From: Gossypium raimondii
Taxonomy: Eukaryota; Streptophyta; Magnoliopsida; Malvales; Malvaceae
NCBI RefSeq assembly: GCF_025698545.1
Contig: NC_068570.1
Location: 53,959,924 to 54,023,923 of the forward strand
DNA length: 64,000 nt
Direction: 5' to 3'
Position 1 is the first letter of the stretch; each line of letters begins with the position of its first letter. Under the pieces are notes generated by a model. That model saw only the letters and a list, made by a program, of their open reading frames with translations, was not told the DNA's origin and did no database searches. Shown one piece after another: positions 11,301-23,266 of this stretch. The translations under genes and the position numbers were made by a program.

Positions 11301-14300
11301 GAGTATATTAAGATTTTGTCGAACTCCCTACGTTCTGCAAAAGCTGCGACAACTTTAGGAGTTGCTCTAGCTTTAATGTATATTTTCAGTGCAAGATCAT
11401 TATCCACAGTCTACAACAAAAGCAAAATGAAAGTAGAAGGCAGCAAAAAAGAGTCAAAACAGTCCCAATTTTAAAATGAAATTTAGATACAACTGAATAA
11501 GATACAGATACATTTCTATTAGAGAACAAAACAAACCTTCACAAGGTCTCCAAGTTCCTCACTACATTCCAATTTATCTTCAGCCAACCAATTCTCTAGA
11601 AGATTCTTCTTGTTTTGATTTACCACAAGTCGAGATAATTCCAATGACTCAAAGGCATTGAGCTTTCCCTTTGTTAAAAGTGTACCAAAATACTGCAACA
11701 GTGGTGGTGTCTGCCCAGCTTGCACAGGTACACTCTGCAGCATTCAAATAAACATTTCTGCCTCAGATAAAATCAACACAAACATAAAAACCAGAATCTG
11801 CATTAGCAAAAAGGGAAAAGCAAATATTACCTGAAACTTGGCAACTGTATCAGGCGTGCGAAGGATCCCCTGTGGAGACTCTGCTGCAAGCTCAGCAGCT
11901 TCTTTATACTTTGTCTGAGCAAACAATTCTTGAAAACGTTGGACAACCTGAGATATTAAAAACCACAGAATCAAAACCCTAGTATATTCTTAAAAGAACA
12001 AAGTAATCATAAACAAGGATCTAAATAAACAGATAAAATTGAATAACTTAAACTACATATTCTTGTTAACAACACGCAGCATCAGATATAGAGAACACAA
12101 AATCTAATTATGCAATCCAAATGCTATCTCCAATCTCAGCATTGCAGCAAGACCGAAGAGATCCCAGAATCATTGAAGAAAGTTACCACAAAAGTAACTC
12201 TTGGATAATATAGATTACTCCTTGGGATATTATTGTCTGGGAACTAAAACCTACGGTTAATAATATCAGGTTCTTACTTCTCAATTGTCATTCCAATGCA
12301 AAGATCCACAAACCATAGACCAAGCTATACACACATCAATCAACTTACCAGGTTCTCTGCACCTGGAAGGTTTCCTCTTTTAGCCAGATTGACAGCAAGC
12401 TCCAAATTGTTCAACTGAAACAGAAAACAACCCGGAAAAGTTGTAAGCCTGAATGTCTCACCTTATTGATACCAGAAAACACATGAAAGGCACAAAAACA
12501 TACTTGACTGCTAACAAATGGCACTATTGTTGCTTCATTTACAGTAGCCAACAACACCTGACCTCGCCTGTTGATGGCATAAAACCCTCCTGCCGATGAA
12601 GCTTCAGATGTTAAAAATATTGGGTCTGGACTTATTCTATTTCTGTATACAGCAGTTGCAGTCTCTAGATCATAAACAAATAGCAGCCCAAGCTTTGTAA
12701 TAACGTAGATCAAACTATATTTGTGTGATATCTGCCATTTAACAGAAACATGTCTTATTAATGGCACAAAAGTTTGAAAAAAGATTTACCAAGAAAAACA
12801 ATCAAAGTTGAGGACATTATACTACCTGCATTGCAACTGGAAAATCATCTTGAAAATCTGGTGGAAAGAATAGATCTGCCTGTTTCTTTGAAAATGATGG
12901 CTTACCTGTCATATTAGAGGTTCTGTTAAAAGGTTCGAAATTAAATAGACAGGAGATACAACACAATGTTGTAGCTACTACGTTGTTTTCAAGAAAATAG
13001 TTAATATACAGGCAGGGCCAACACATGCCTCCCATCAAAATTAACTTAGAATAGTCTAGATCATGATTTAGAGTTTGCTACAGATAAAATTCTAGGATTA
13101 CTGAATTAAACCCCAAATGTTATTTGACTTGCTGAAAGGGGCAATGGCAAATTGCTCTATTTCTTTATTTTTATTTTTACTTTCATTTTTGAATTCACTT
13201 AGAAAGACCCTCAGTTTCCCCTTATATACAACAAGGAGATAACAAAAGTATAACAGACATCATAGCAAGCAGACCTGGCTGGGCACCAAGTTCAATTACA
13301 TGCAACTTTGATACAATTTGGCCAGCATTAAAACTCTTGGTAGCAAAAGAAATAAGAATAGAAGGATTCTCATTTCCTGGAACCTGCACAACACAAACAA
13401 GCATATACAATAAGCAGGCTAGTTAATTAGGGTATCATATCTAGGGAATAAAGTACAAAGAAATCTCCTTACCTTAAATTGTGCAAATGAAGCAGCATGA
13501 GATTCAAGAGCTTGACTACGCTGCTGATCAACGGAGAAAAGTTGCATGTTCCCCTTCACCAATTGTGGCCTCTAAAGAGACAAGACACGTAGATCAAACC
13601 AGAATTACACAGTAGCAGCAGAACATTTTTCTAGAAAGCGAATTTCATCAGTAATAATGATTATGCAAAGAACTATTCTAACAGTAGAAAGACAAGATGG
13701 GGAAAAGGAAAAGGAAAAGAAAACTAAAAAAGGGGATTACAGGGACGCAAATCCTAAAGGACACTACAAGAGACAGAATTAATCACCCATAAGGGTCATA
13801 AACTAATTCAGAGTTCTCTATAGCAGTTTGAGCTATGGGCCACATAACAACCACGCCAGCTAGAAGAACTTCTTAGGCACAGTTAGCTTAGGGTAATGTT
13901 TTGAGTATGTTACTTTAAAAATTCTGTTTTTGACATAGAACAAAATTTACTTAACATTTCGCAGTTTTCCAAATCCCAAAACTCAAAACAAATGAAGCAA
14001 CAACCCCTTAAAAAAACACCTTTAGAAAGCATTGATAAGGCACCACCTACCTCAGGTGCACCAGGGGCAATTCCAATCAAAACCAACCACTTCTCTGAAG
14101 GATCACATTTGTAGTTTATTATCTGATTGTTCACCAAGTTTGCTGTTCTCTCAAACATCTTAACTGGCTCAGAATCACCTGCCAGAAATAAGATGCAGTG
14201 AGACTTGTAACACACAAAATATTGTTTAATAGATAAAAGTACATTCAGAAAAAGAAGTTTTTAGAGCTGAAAAAAAACAGCACCTGGGATACTAGAAAAG

Positions 14301-15822
14301 TTAACAGAATAACTTCTTACCTTCAATTGACCAATGATACACGGAGGTTTGTGTGACCAGACCAAGCGTTTTTGGGGTAATCCATTTCCAGAATACAACC
14401 TGTAAATGAACCAAGGACATTTTGCTAAGGTCATGCAATCAAGTTCAGTATTAAGGAAATACAAGTAATGTGGAGGCTGCCAGATACTGCAATAACAAAA
14501 TTGGAACCATTAAAAAAAGAAAAACTTGAGACAGTAAATGAATTTGACCGGTTCAGGCATCTGATGCGATTTAATTTTCGCTTTCATCTCTATGTTAAAT
14601 ATTTGCAAGTGATCTTGAGTTGTTCCCGGTAGTTGAGCTACAAAAGCAATTTCATATTCTGTTAGCATAAAGCATAGATAGATTTTAAAAATTAAAGAAG
14701 ACATAAAATTTATACTAGAGATATTTAATCTCCTTCTCCCTTAATTAGTTTTGTTAAAAGGAATGTGAAGCACTTGTATGACTTCCATTTCAACCATATT
14801 TTTGTTGCATTACAGGATCAAATTGAAGTAATTTCTGCTATAACAACATGCTTACTCTAAGCAGTGCTGAACAACCGTTTGATTTGCAAATACATCCAAG
14901 GAATATATGGATAAAACAATAGGGAAGTGATAATTACTATGACCGTATATCACATACACTAAGATTCCATAAGCAAGGTCCTTGCAGTTAACATGTATGG
15001 CAACATTCATTTGTTCATTTAGAAGCAAAAAGCAAGCAACAAATATTAAACACAAGGATGGTAAGTATCATTTTGAAAAATATATTGTAAACAAGTATTC
15101 CATTAAGAAAAACCTCAAACACAACTAGGTTCTTTGTAAGGCCAGATGCAAAACAGATCAATATCATGAATCCAATATGTGCTCTATGGACCACACAAGA
15201 CAGCGATATTAAATATACAACCCACTAATCAATAACAAAAACGCTAAATAATTAATAATCACTATCAATTACTACACACATTTAACGAGCTTCAATAAAA
15301 ATAACAACTTAAGGCTGGCAGTTAGGTAACTAACCTTTCAAAGCGAGGATTCTAGAATTTGGATTCATGAGAGCAGAGTCAGCTGTAATAGGCCGTCTCA
15401 ACGGCTGCATCGGCATGCTCATGTCGATGATCACAACACTATTTTGTGGCGCGGTTTCCCTCACACAAATATACTTATCAGATTCCATAGTTACATTCGT
15501 GAATGTGATAAATTGCGGATTAATACCAACGCTCGGCAACTGCAAACAGACAACATCATCCAGATCACTCAAAATTCTCACTATGTCAAAACGTAAAGAG
15601 CAACTTTCAAACAGATCTAAGCAGGTTTTACAGATAATAGATCTGATAAAGTTTATAAAGCATTCGATTAAGCTTGGCAACCGTTGATTAACTATAATTC
15701 AGCTGAATTTTCTATAAAATAAACGACCGAACCGAAACGAAAGAGTGAGAGAATGAGAGTGAAAGAAGAATACTTACAGTTAAAACCTCCTTCATGGCGA
15801 TGGGAGCGTTCGCGGCCGCCAT
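5367..15822 (-). CDS. CHC: Clathrin heavy chain
   Basis: The triskelion leg of the clathrin coat, acting at the plasma membrane, trans-Golgi network and endosomes. Exons, in transcript order: 15822-15778, 15539-15335, 14637-14549, 14399-14321, 14178-14051, 13571-13473, 13383-13275, 12905-12826, 12731-12504, 12414-12349, 11947-11831, 11734-11537, 11410-11294, 11137-11078, 10813-10727, 10633-10550, 10458-10324, 10237-10175, 10087-9983, 9910-9798, 9688-9436, 9344-9208, 9126-8848, 8762-7760, 7616-7131, 7027-6857, 6780-6595, 6060-5938, 5785-5675, 5534-5367. These sum to 5,124 bases: 1,707 residues plus stop with all phases consistent, close to the roughly 1,705 of plant CHCs. The order is N-terminal beta-propeller ([18 protein letters not shown] start), linker, seven CHC repeats, trimerisation region and a Pro/Met/Gly-rich tail. 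All acceptors are AG and all donors GT, the least typical being GTCAAA after exon 3. It looks intact and functional. Confidence 0.97.
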
Positions 15823-16873
15823 GGTGGCTCAGATCGAAAGATGAAGATCCACGAATCAGGAGCGGATCTAACGGTTGAGATTGAATCTTTCAATCGCGAG
15901 TCAAAACTGAACACTGAGAAAGAGACGAGCGAAACTATAAAAAAAGTACTTTGCGAAGAGATCTGAGGCAGAGAATTAAAGCATTTGAAAAGAGAGAAAG
16001 TGAAGCAGATGGGAGAGATCCAATCCAAGGCACCGGAGAAAGTGGAACGGACGTGTAAAAAATGTGCCTTGAAACACTGGTGTGCGCATTAGCTTGCTCT
16101 TGGATTTAATGTAGATGCTGGATCCGGGTGACAACCCGGTCCAAATTTCATTTTTATTTTTATTTTTATTTTGAAAGGGGTCATTTGCAAAAGCAAAGCA
16201 AATGTAAATAGATAGTATTAACCTATGTTAAATGTGACAAAAACTGAATTAGAGGATCCAAAAAATTAAAAAACACATGTAAATTCGACTCTTACTTGGT
16301 GTTGGACTCGCTAAATATCATTTAAAATTTATGTAGGTTTTAAATAATTGTTGTGTATAATATTCTATAAAACATGACAAAGGCATTTTACAATTCTAAA
16401 ATTTTGCATTCTCAATCGGTACTTCCCTGAACAATAAAAGATGATAGTGGAGAGCCGACTTTCTTCAATAATAACATCGGATTACATTATGGTTATAATT
16501 TTCATTTATGTTTGAATTTATTAACCTTAATTTATGTCCAAACCTACTCCAATCAATATGCATCTTGAATATTATATGAGAATCAATTCATCTCTTTGAC
16601 TACCTGCTCTGGATCCAAAGTTTCTCCCGGAATATAGTTGAATTATTCATTTTCCATATCACCTACATGGTACATGTCATTGTCATATAAAAAATCTTCA
16701 ATTTCGTCGTGATGTCACAAAGTAGAATCCTGTTAGAGAATTAGTTTATCATGGTTCATTTTTTGCTAATTGACATATAACATCATGCCCATAATCGTTT
16801 TGGAAACACAAAAAATTAATTCTCAACTAACTTTTTTGACATTGCCTTAAGTCAATTTCTCACATATCATAAG
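15823..16873. other. Clathrin 5' leader and promoter, then AT-rich spacer
   Basis: The first 200 bases or so upstream of the clathrin ATG are purine-rich in the genomic strand (pyrimidine-rich in the transcript) and probably hold the 5' leader. Beyond about 16,150 the sequence is AT-rich, with no frame, RNA gene or promoter motif I could defend. Confidence 0.4.
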
Positions 16874-17153
16874 CAGTGGCAAATCCTAAAATTAAGTTTT
16901 GGGGGGTCTAGTAAAATTTTCAAAAAATTTAAGAGTTTAATAAGAATTTTTTAAAAAAATGGGGTTTAATTAAATTTTTATCAGATTAATAAGAATTTTA
17001 AGAGCTTAATTAATTTTTTTAAATAAAATTAAACTGTACAGTGAGAATTTAAAAAAAATTAAGGGGTTAATTAAAATCTTCTAAAAAGTAGAAAAATAAA
17101 ATAAAATTTTTCAAAAATTTGGGGTCTTAGGCCCTTATAACGTTCCACCCCTG
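16874..17153. mobile_element. Non-autonomous hAT-type element (280 bp)
   Basis: The ends are short imperfect inverted repeats: left CAGTGGCAAATCC, and right, read inward, CAGGGGTGGAACG. The flanks 16866-16873 (ATCATAAG) and 17154-17161 (ATCATGAG) match at 7 of 8 positions, the 8-bp target duplication expected for hAT elements. A G-run followed by AT-rich filler resembles the common plant hAT foldbacks whose ends begin CAGGGGCGGAGCC. There is no coding capacity. Confidence 0.65.
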
Positions 17154-17590
17154 ATCATGAGTCACTTGCACATCAAAATGAGCAATGTGAAGGATAAGCT
17201 TAGTTGGTAGGCAAACATCATTTAATGGAATTGGTTAGACTAGCTGCAAAGCTAGAATCCAACTCTATACTTGAATCTGACTCTATGCTGAAGTCTAACT
17301 CTAAGCTGAAATCTAATTATAAGATTGAACTCGCCATGCATGGGTGTTGATTAGCCTAGAATTCATACCTCATAGATTGGAACGAATTAGTGACCCTTAT
17401 GCGTGCTTGAAAGTGAGTAAAATGAGCAACATGTAAGGAATTGTACTGGCTAAGCTTGGAAAGAAATTATATAATGTGAGTGTTGAGCATTATATATAAG
17501 TCATATCCAAAGTCTCAATAAATAATCTTTATCTACACTTCCAAGATATGTTTATCGTAATAGGCATTTGTCCAATATATGTTTATCATA
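17154..17590. other. Spacer between two transposons
   Basis: AT-rich. A short run of degenerate repeats of the type 'aatctaactctatgc' lies at about 17,240-17,330 (four or so imperfect copies of about 20 bases). No gene was seen. Confidence 0.35.
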
Positions 17591-17890
17591 CCACAATGTA
17601 GAGGTGATCATGGGGTTAGGCTACCCGGCCTGGCCCGATGGCCCGTTCGAAAAATGGGAGGGTTCGAGTAAAAATATATGCCCGAAATATGGGTTTGGGC
17701 AAAAAAATGAGGCCCGTTTTAGAAAACGGGCCGGACATCGGGTAAAATTTTTGGCCCGGGCCTGGCCCGGCCCAAATTATATATTAAATATATTTTTTTT
17801 TATTTTTAATCAAATATACCTTTGTTTTATTATTAATTTGGCTATTATTTTAGTTCTAATTTGTTTCAATTTTAATAGAACAACTTTTTA

Positions 17891-18280
17891 GGGTTTTTTA
17901 CAAAAATAATATAAAAAATAAAAATTACTAAAATGTTATACATTTTTTATTTACCAAAATATATATAATTTTTTATTTACCAAAATATATCAAAAAACCA
18001 AAAAACAAAAAAATAAAAACAGAAAAAAAAACACGGACCGATTTGTGAGTTCCACAGGTCAAGGAACACTTTGGCATGCACCAAAGAAGGAACCACATTG
18101 GCGGCACCAAACAAGGGTTCCTGTTGGCGGCACCAAACAAGGGTTCCTGTTGGCGGCACCACTGTGTTATAAACACGAACTCATCCATTGAAACAAGAAA
18201 AATTAGAAGAAAAGAAAAGAAAGAAGAGGTGTTTGCGGAAAAAAAAGAAAAGAGAGAAAGAGAAGAGAAAATCGGTATTC
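17891..18280. repeat. Left terminal inverted repeat of the MULE
   Basis: Outer part AT-rich (acaaaaataatataaaaaat, then repeated 'atttaccaaaatatat'). The middle is GC-richer (ggaccgatttgtgag, then gcaccaaacaaggg) and the inner part is a purine tract at about 18,188-18,280. The whole order is repeated inverted at 23,267-23,686. The middle holds 2.4 copies of a 26-base unit starting at 18,099, 18,125 and 18,151; the right arm has fewer copies. Confidence 0.8.
18098..18163. repeat. 26-base direct repeat, 2.4 copies, inside the MULE end
   Basis: The unit begins tggcggcaccaaacaagggt. It starts at 18,099, 18,125 and 18,151, the third copy partial, with the first two identical. It looks like local slippage within the terminal repeat. 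Confidence 0.85.
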
Positions 18281-18434
18281 TTTAAAAATAATTGATTATG
18301 TTATTGTTATTGTTTTGTATAATTTGTATTTTTTTTGTTTTAGTTTAGTTATTAAGATTAAAATCAATAAAACTCAAATTAATAGTTTTAGTTAGGGTTT
18401 TATTATCAAAATATTACAAAAATAAAAATTTTAT

Positions 18435-18436
<2 letters not shown>

Positions 18437-18489
<53 letters not shown>
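18437..18489. repeat. (ATT)n microsatellite
   Basis: About 17 uninterrupted ATT units inside the MULE, between its left terminal repeat and the transposase remnant. A likely length-variable marker. Confidence 0.9.
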
Positions 18490-18490
<1 letters not shown>

Positions 18491-18746
18491 GATGTTAGTT
18501 AGTATTATTGTTAGTAAAAATTAGTATTATTTTTGTAGTTAGTTATTAATAATTTTAGTTAGTATTATTTTGTATATAAAATTATTAATATTATTATTGT
18601 GTTAGTTATTAGGATTAGTGGTTAAATGGCTTTCATGTACAAAATTGAATATTGAAACATTAGTTTTTTTATTTAAGTTATTTATTTTATTATCCGTGCA
18701 AGATGTTTTACGAGATTTTGTTTATTTTTTGATGATTAAATATTGA

Positions 18747-21409
18747 AGATGGATGCTAAGTTTTTGTATGCGTTTATTTCGATTTGAGTCATCTTAACAA
18801 CAAGTGTTGGATGTGTATTTGAATGTCGACAATAAATAGCAATGAGATTTAATAGAAATGTCTCGTTTGATGAAATGAAGGCAAGGATTAATGCAAAAAT
18901 TTTAAGACGTTGTGGGAGAAGGATAGTAAAATTTTCTACAAGTTTCCGGTTTCGACAAATCCGGTCAAATTCGTGAAATGGAACTTGCGAACAACGAAGA
19001 CGTTGAGACAATGGTCGATCTCTCTGTGGGAATGGGAGTGACAAGAATGCACCGATTCACTTATTTCTTTGAGTTAGTCGGTATGGAGCAAAATGCATCG
19101 ATGAAGAAGACGGTGAAGAACCGCGGATGGTGGCTCAATATCATACGTTGATAGTGAATCAAGTATGGGTAGGATCGGTATCGACCTGAATATTACACCC
19201 GATGTTGATATGGTTGGTGGTGAAGAAGAAGGTGGTTGCGAAGAAGAAGGTGGTGGCGATCATTGGGATGAAGAGGTCGATAGTGACGGTGATCCCGATG
19301 TGGACGATGTACCTGATGATATCGACGATGAAGACATTAACGCTTCTTCGATCGGGGAGCAGATGCGGCATATTTTGATACACAATAATCCTGGGCCACA
19401 CATGTTGCTCATAAACCCCGACGCAGCGTATGTAGCTGAGTTCCCAGAGTACCCTGAAATAGTTCATCGTCACGGGCTGGCCGTAACATCTGATGATGAG
19501 GAGTTATTCATAGGCCAGAGATTCAGTTGTAAAGAAGAGTGCGTATATGCCATCAAACAGACAAGCATGAATATATCAGTTGATTATAAAGTCACAGTGT
19601 CTACTCCGACAATATATGTTGGGGAGTGTTGGAAGGCAGCGGAAGGCTGCAATTGGCGGGTGCGAGCTGCATTCATTAAAAGTTCTCAGATGTGGGAGAT
19701 ACGAAAATTTGTTGGTCCTCATACATGTACATCAACACGTATGACAGAAGATCATGGAAAACTTGATTCAAAAACAATCTGTACGTGTATCATGCCAATG
19801 GTGAAGGACATGCCGACCATTAAAGTTTCGGTACTGATTGCCGAAATGCAAGCACGATTCCAGTATCGAGTCTCATATCGGAAGGCATGGATTGCTAAAC
19901 AGATGGCGATGGAGCAACTGTATGGAGATTATGATTCATCGTATAACGAGCTTCAAGGTTGGATAGCTGCTATGTGGGAGTATGTACCGAGGACTGTGAT
20001 TGAGTTGCAGACAAGGCCATATTACGGGCTGGATGACCAGTTACAGCCGGCAAAAAGGATTTTCCATCGGATGTTCTGGACGTTCGATCCATGTGTGCGG
20101 GCATTTCCCCACTGCAAGCCACTTGTGCAGGTGGATGGGACCTGGCTGTATGGAAAATATACACAGATCTTACTTCTTGCAGTTGCTCAAGACGCAGCAA
20201 TGAACGCGCTCTCGATAGCATTTGCTATCGTAGATAAAGAGAACATGGAGTCTTGGGAATTCTTCCTCACAAACCTGCGGAGGTATGTTATTAGCAACGA
20301 TAACATTTGCATCATCTCTGATAGAGAGAAGGGTTTAATTGCAGCAATCAGACGTTCCGGTGTGCCGTGGAGATCCGTTTACTGCATCCGTCACATTGCG
20401 GCTAACTTCCACAAAGATTACAAGAATGCAGACTGGAAGAGACAAGTCGTGGCAATGGGTAAATGATAACCTTATATTTTCAATATAAGTTGTAATGTTT
20501 CATGTTATGGAGTTACTAGAACTTATTTTTCTTAATATGTATGCAGCGTACGAGTTAGAGCCACATATGTTCTGGCAAAAAATGATCCGACTTGAGAGTG
20601 ACATGGATGAGCAGACAAACACATCTTTCCGACAATGGTTGGGCACAATGGAGCCGTGGCAATGGGCTCAAAGTTTTGACGAGGGCTTTCGTTATGGTCA
20701 AATGACCACAAACTTAGTCGAGGGGATCAACGCTGTTTTGTTAAAAACAAGTCATCTTCCGATTGCATCTGTATTTTCGCTACTTTCTATAGGTGGCTAC
20801 TTTGATACCAAGAATGGGTCGTGACAAGTCGACCAGATTGAGGTGGGACACGTATTTGTCGAACATGTCAGGGATACAATGGTCGCAAACCGTCGGTTGG
20901 CGAGGTCAATGAATGTAGAAATATATTCACGACGACTGGAAACATTTCGAGTTACTGAGAGCATCAGTCGTCGACCTGGTATACCAACTAGGTCCTACGG
21001 AGTTGATCTCCGGAACCGACGGTGCGAGTGCAGAAGGTTCGAAACACTTCATTATCCCTGTGCGCATGTCGTAGCAGCGTGTGCTAAAGTTGACGTCAAT
21101 GTTGAACAATATATCGATGATGTGTACACGCTGGAGCGCACATTGCGTGTCTGGGAAAATGAGTTCCCCGTCTTGCCTAACCTATCAACGTGGGAGGTGC
21201 CTCTGACGACTTTCGAGCTTCTCCCAGACAGAGGGTCGGAGGAATCAGAGAGGTCGTCCATGATCAAGCGTAATCCGTAATGAAATGGACATCGGGAGAA
21301 GTCTGACGGAAAGCGTTGTGGAATATGCAGGTTAAGTGGTCATAGTCGGAATAAATGCCCTAACCGAAACTTTCATGTTGGACAGTCGTCCGGATCGGGT
21401 CGTAATTGA
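18747..21409 (+). pseudogene. MULE transposase (MURA-type), decayed
   Basis: The remnant N-terminal region at about 18,850-19,150 is readable only across frames. The long open piece 19165-20466 has an Asp/Glu-rich stretch, the Mutator DNA-binding region (residues about 110-200 of the piece) and the MULE catalytic domain (LVQVDGTWLYGKY, then the ISDREKGL block). A GTAAAT donor at 20,459 and a TGCAG acceptor near 20,547 remove an 88-base intron, after which AYELEPHMFW continues in frame to about 20,790. The frame is then lost and resumes near 20,830. The last part holds the SWIM zinc finger (CECRRFETLHYPCAH) and, after another break near 21,275, a CCHC knuckle (CGICRLSGHSRNKC) ending near 21,409. 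At least three breaks, so it is a pseudogene. As a DNA transposon enzyme it would cut and rejoin MULE ends. Confidence 0.88.
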
Positions 21410-21795
21410 CCTAATATTGTAAAATTTTTATGTGTAAGTATAAAAACTATACAAATGATTATGATTACATTGTATCCAAATTAAGTAATAAAATAATATA
21501 TGGCGTTTGGAATTATTAATATTACATCGAAAATGGAGGCATATAACCTTAAATTAAGCATTAATATAATGCAACTTTAAAATAATTAAATTAGTAAAAG
21601 AAATTGAACAATAACCACAATAATCGAAAGTAGAATAATTAAATTAGAATAATTTAATTGATACAAAAAGTACAAACGTGTTAATGTACAAACATGTGTC
21701 ATACACCCCTAAAATTGATGGTTCGATGGTGTAGTCCTAGGGTATACCTATTCGGAGGTCGACGGTCACGTTCGGGTGCTCATGACGTGACATTA

Positions 21796-22068
21796 TCATT
21801 TGCGCGGTGGTGGTGTAGTAAAACAGGTCCCTCGCCGGCAAGCGAACTTGATGCACTGAGGAGTCCCATAATGTTGCGGATATGGGCTGGGCGAGTAGGA
21901 TCCGAATAGTTCAAAGTCGTATGCATATTCTGGCCCTGAGAAGCTCGGCAAATTGTCAGTGCCTGGCAATTCCGGATGATAGCTATCTGAACCGACGAAC
22001 CCAGATTGTTCCGGATCTGGCTGGGGCTCCTGCTCGGGCTCTGGTGGTTCCGGAGAATAATATGCCAT
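21796..22068 (-). CDS. Hypothetical acidic, proline-rich ORF inside the MULE
   Basis: 91-codon frame on the strand opposite the transposase. It starts MAYYSPEPPEPEQEPQPDPE and is rich in Pro, Glu, Ser and Tyr, ending in a basic PPPRK. No domain is recognised. Its composition differs from the AT-rich filler around it, and the position downstream of a transposase on the other strand is where MULEs often carry captured or accessory sequence. It could be the 5' exon of a longer gene or a non-coding frame. No function is proposed. Confidence 0.35.
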   Translation of the reverse strand: MAYYSPEPPEPEQEPQPDPEQSGFVGSDSYHPELPGTDNLPSFSGPEYAYDFELFGSYSPSPYPQHYGTPQCIKFACRRGTCFTTPPPRK

Positions 22069-22199
22069 TATTTCTTTGTATGTCTATCCTTTTTAAATAA
22101 ATAATAAATAATAACTCATACCGCGTTATTAACCGCATCAGATATGTGGCTTTTTTTGCTAATCAATGAAGCCATTGCGAAGCCTGCAAGTTGAAAAAA

Positions 22200-23260
22200 A
22201 AAGTTAGTAAAAAACTCTTACTTCGGCCATTTGTTCGTATTTTTTTCTCCGCATTTTATTACTTTAAAAAATATCTTCATTTCTAATTTTATAATTTTAC
22301 ATAATGTTTTAAATTTATTAATTTAGTGTGTTTTAAAATTAATTTCTGTAAAAAACCATTATCCCGCCATTTACTCGTATTATTTAGTGTATTTAGTGTA
22401 AAATTAATTTATAAATTTCTCGTGTTTTTTCCTTTTTTATTCTTTTTGTTTTTACTTTTTTTGAAATATTTTGGTAAATAATAAAATTATATATTTTTGG
22501 TCAATAAAAAGAGTTATAATATTTTGGTAATTTTTATTTTTATATTATTTTTTATAAAACCCATAATAAAACATTACAAAAATAATAAAATATTTAAAAA
22601 TTACCAAAATATTATATATATTTTTATTTACCAAAATAAAAAATTACTAAAACCGGTTTTTATTTGGTGTAAGAAAAAATCCTTATCCCGCCATTTGCTC
22701 GTATTTTTTCCGATTTTATTTTCAATAAAATATATTTATTTTTATTTTATTACTTTATATTATTTCATTACATTTTTAAAATATTTGTATTAACTATTTC
22801 TCAATTTTTAAAAGTTAGTAATACACTATTATTTTGGCCATTTGTTCGTATTTTCTCTCCGCATTTTATTATTTTAAAAAATATCGTAATTTTAAATTTT
22901 ATAATTTTATACTTTTTCAGTGCATTATGTTTACAATTTATTAAAGATATAATTTTTTCGCATTTTCTTACTTTCGATGAATATATAATTTTCGTTTTTC
23001 TTTTCGTATTTTATGTTTTCTTAAATATATTTCTTTATCATTTTACTTTTAATGTTATTTTCCTAACAAAACTAATTTCAACATCCTAAGTCAATTTCAT
23101 AAAAAATTCCTAATCAACATATAATGTACATACCATTAATTTTTTCATGCTAAATATATCTCAAAATTATATATCCTAAATAAATTAATAAAATACGTAA
23201 AATGTACTTAACATTATTTTTAACACACAAATATTGCAAAATCTTAAATTAATAATAATA
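22200..23260. repeat. AT-rich MULE interior with diverged internal repeats
   Basis: Four related copies of a block of the type 'ccatttgttcgtattttt' occur near 22,227, 22,366, 22,690 and 22,838, two of them followed by 'ctccgcattttatta'. Between 22,440 and 22,660 lie copies of the element's own terminal sequence in both orientations (ttggtaatttttattttta ending in aaaaccc, then attacaaaaataataaaa). No coding potential. Confidence 0.55.
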
Positions 23261-23266
23261 ATTACC

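Noticed and set aside
19159-19473. Minus-strand ORF opposite the MULE transposase
   Set aside because: It is the complement of the Asp/Glu-rich repeat of the transposase frame and shows no domain.
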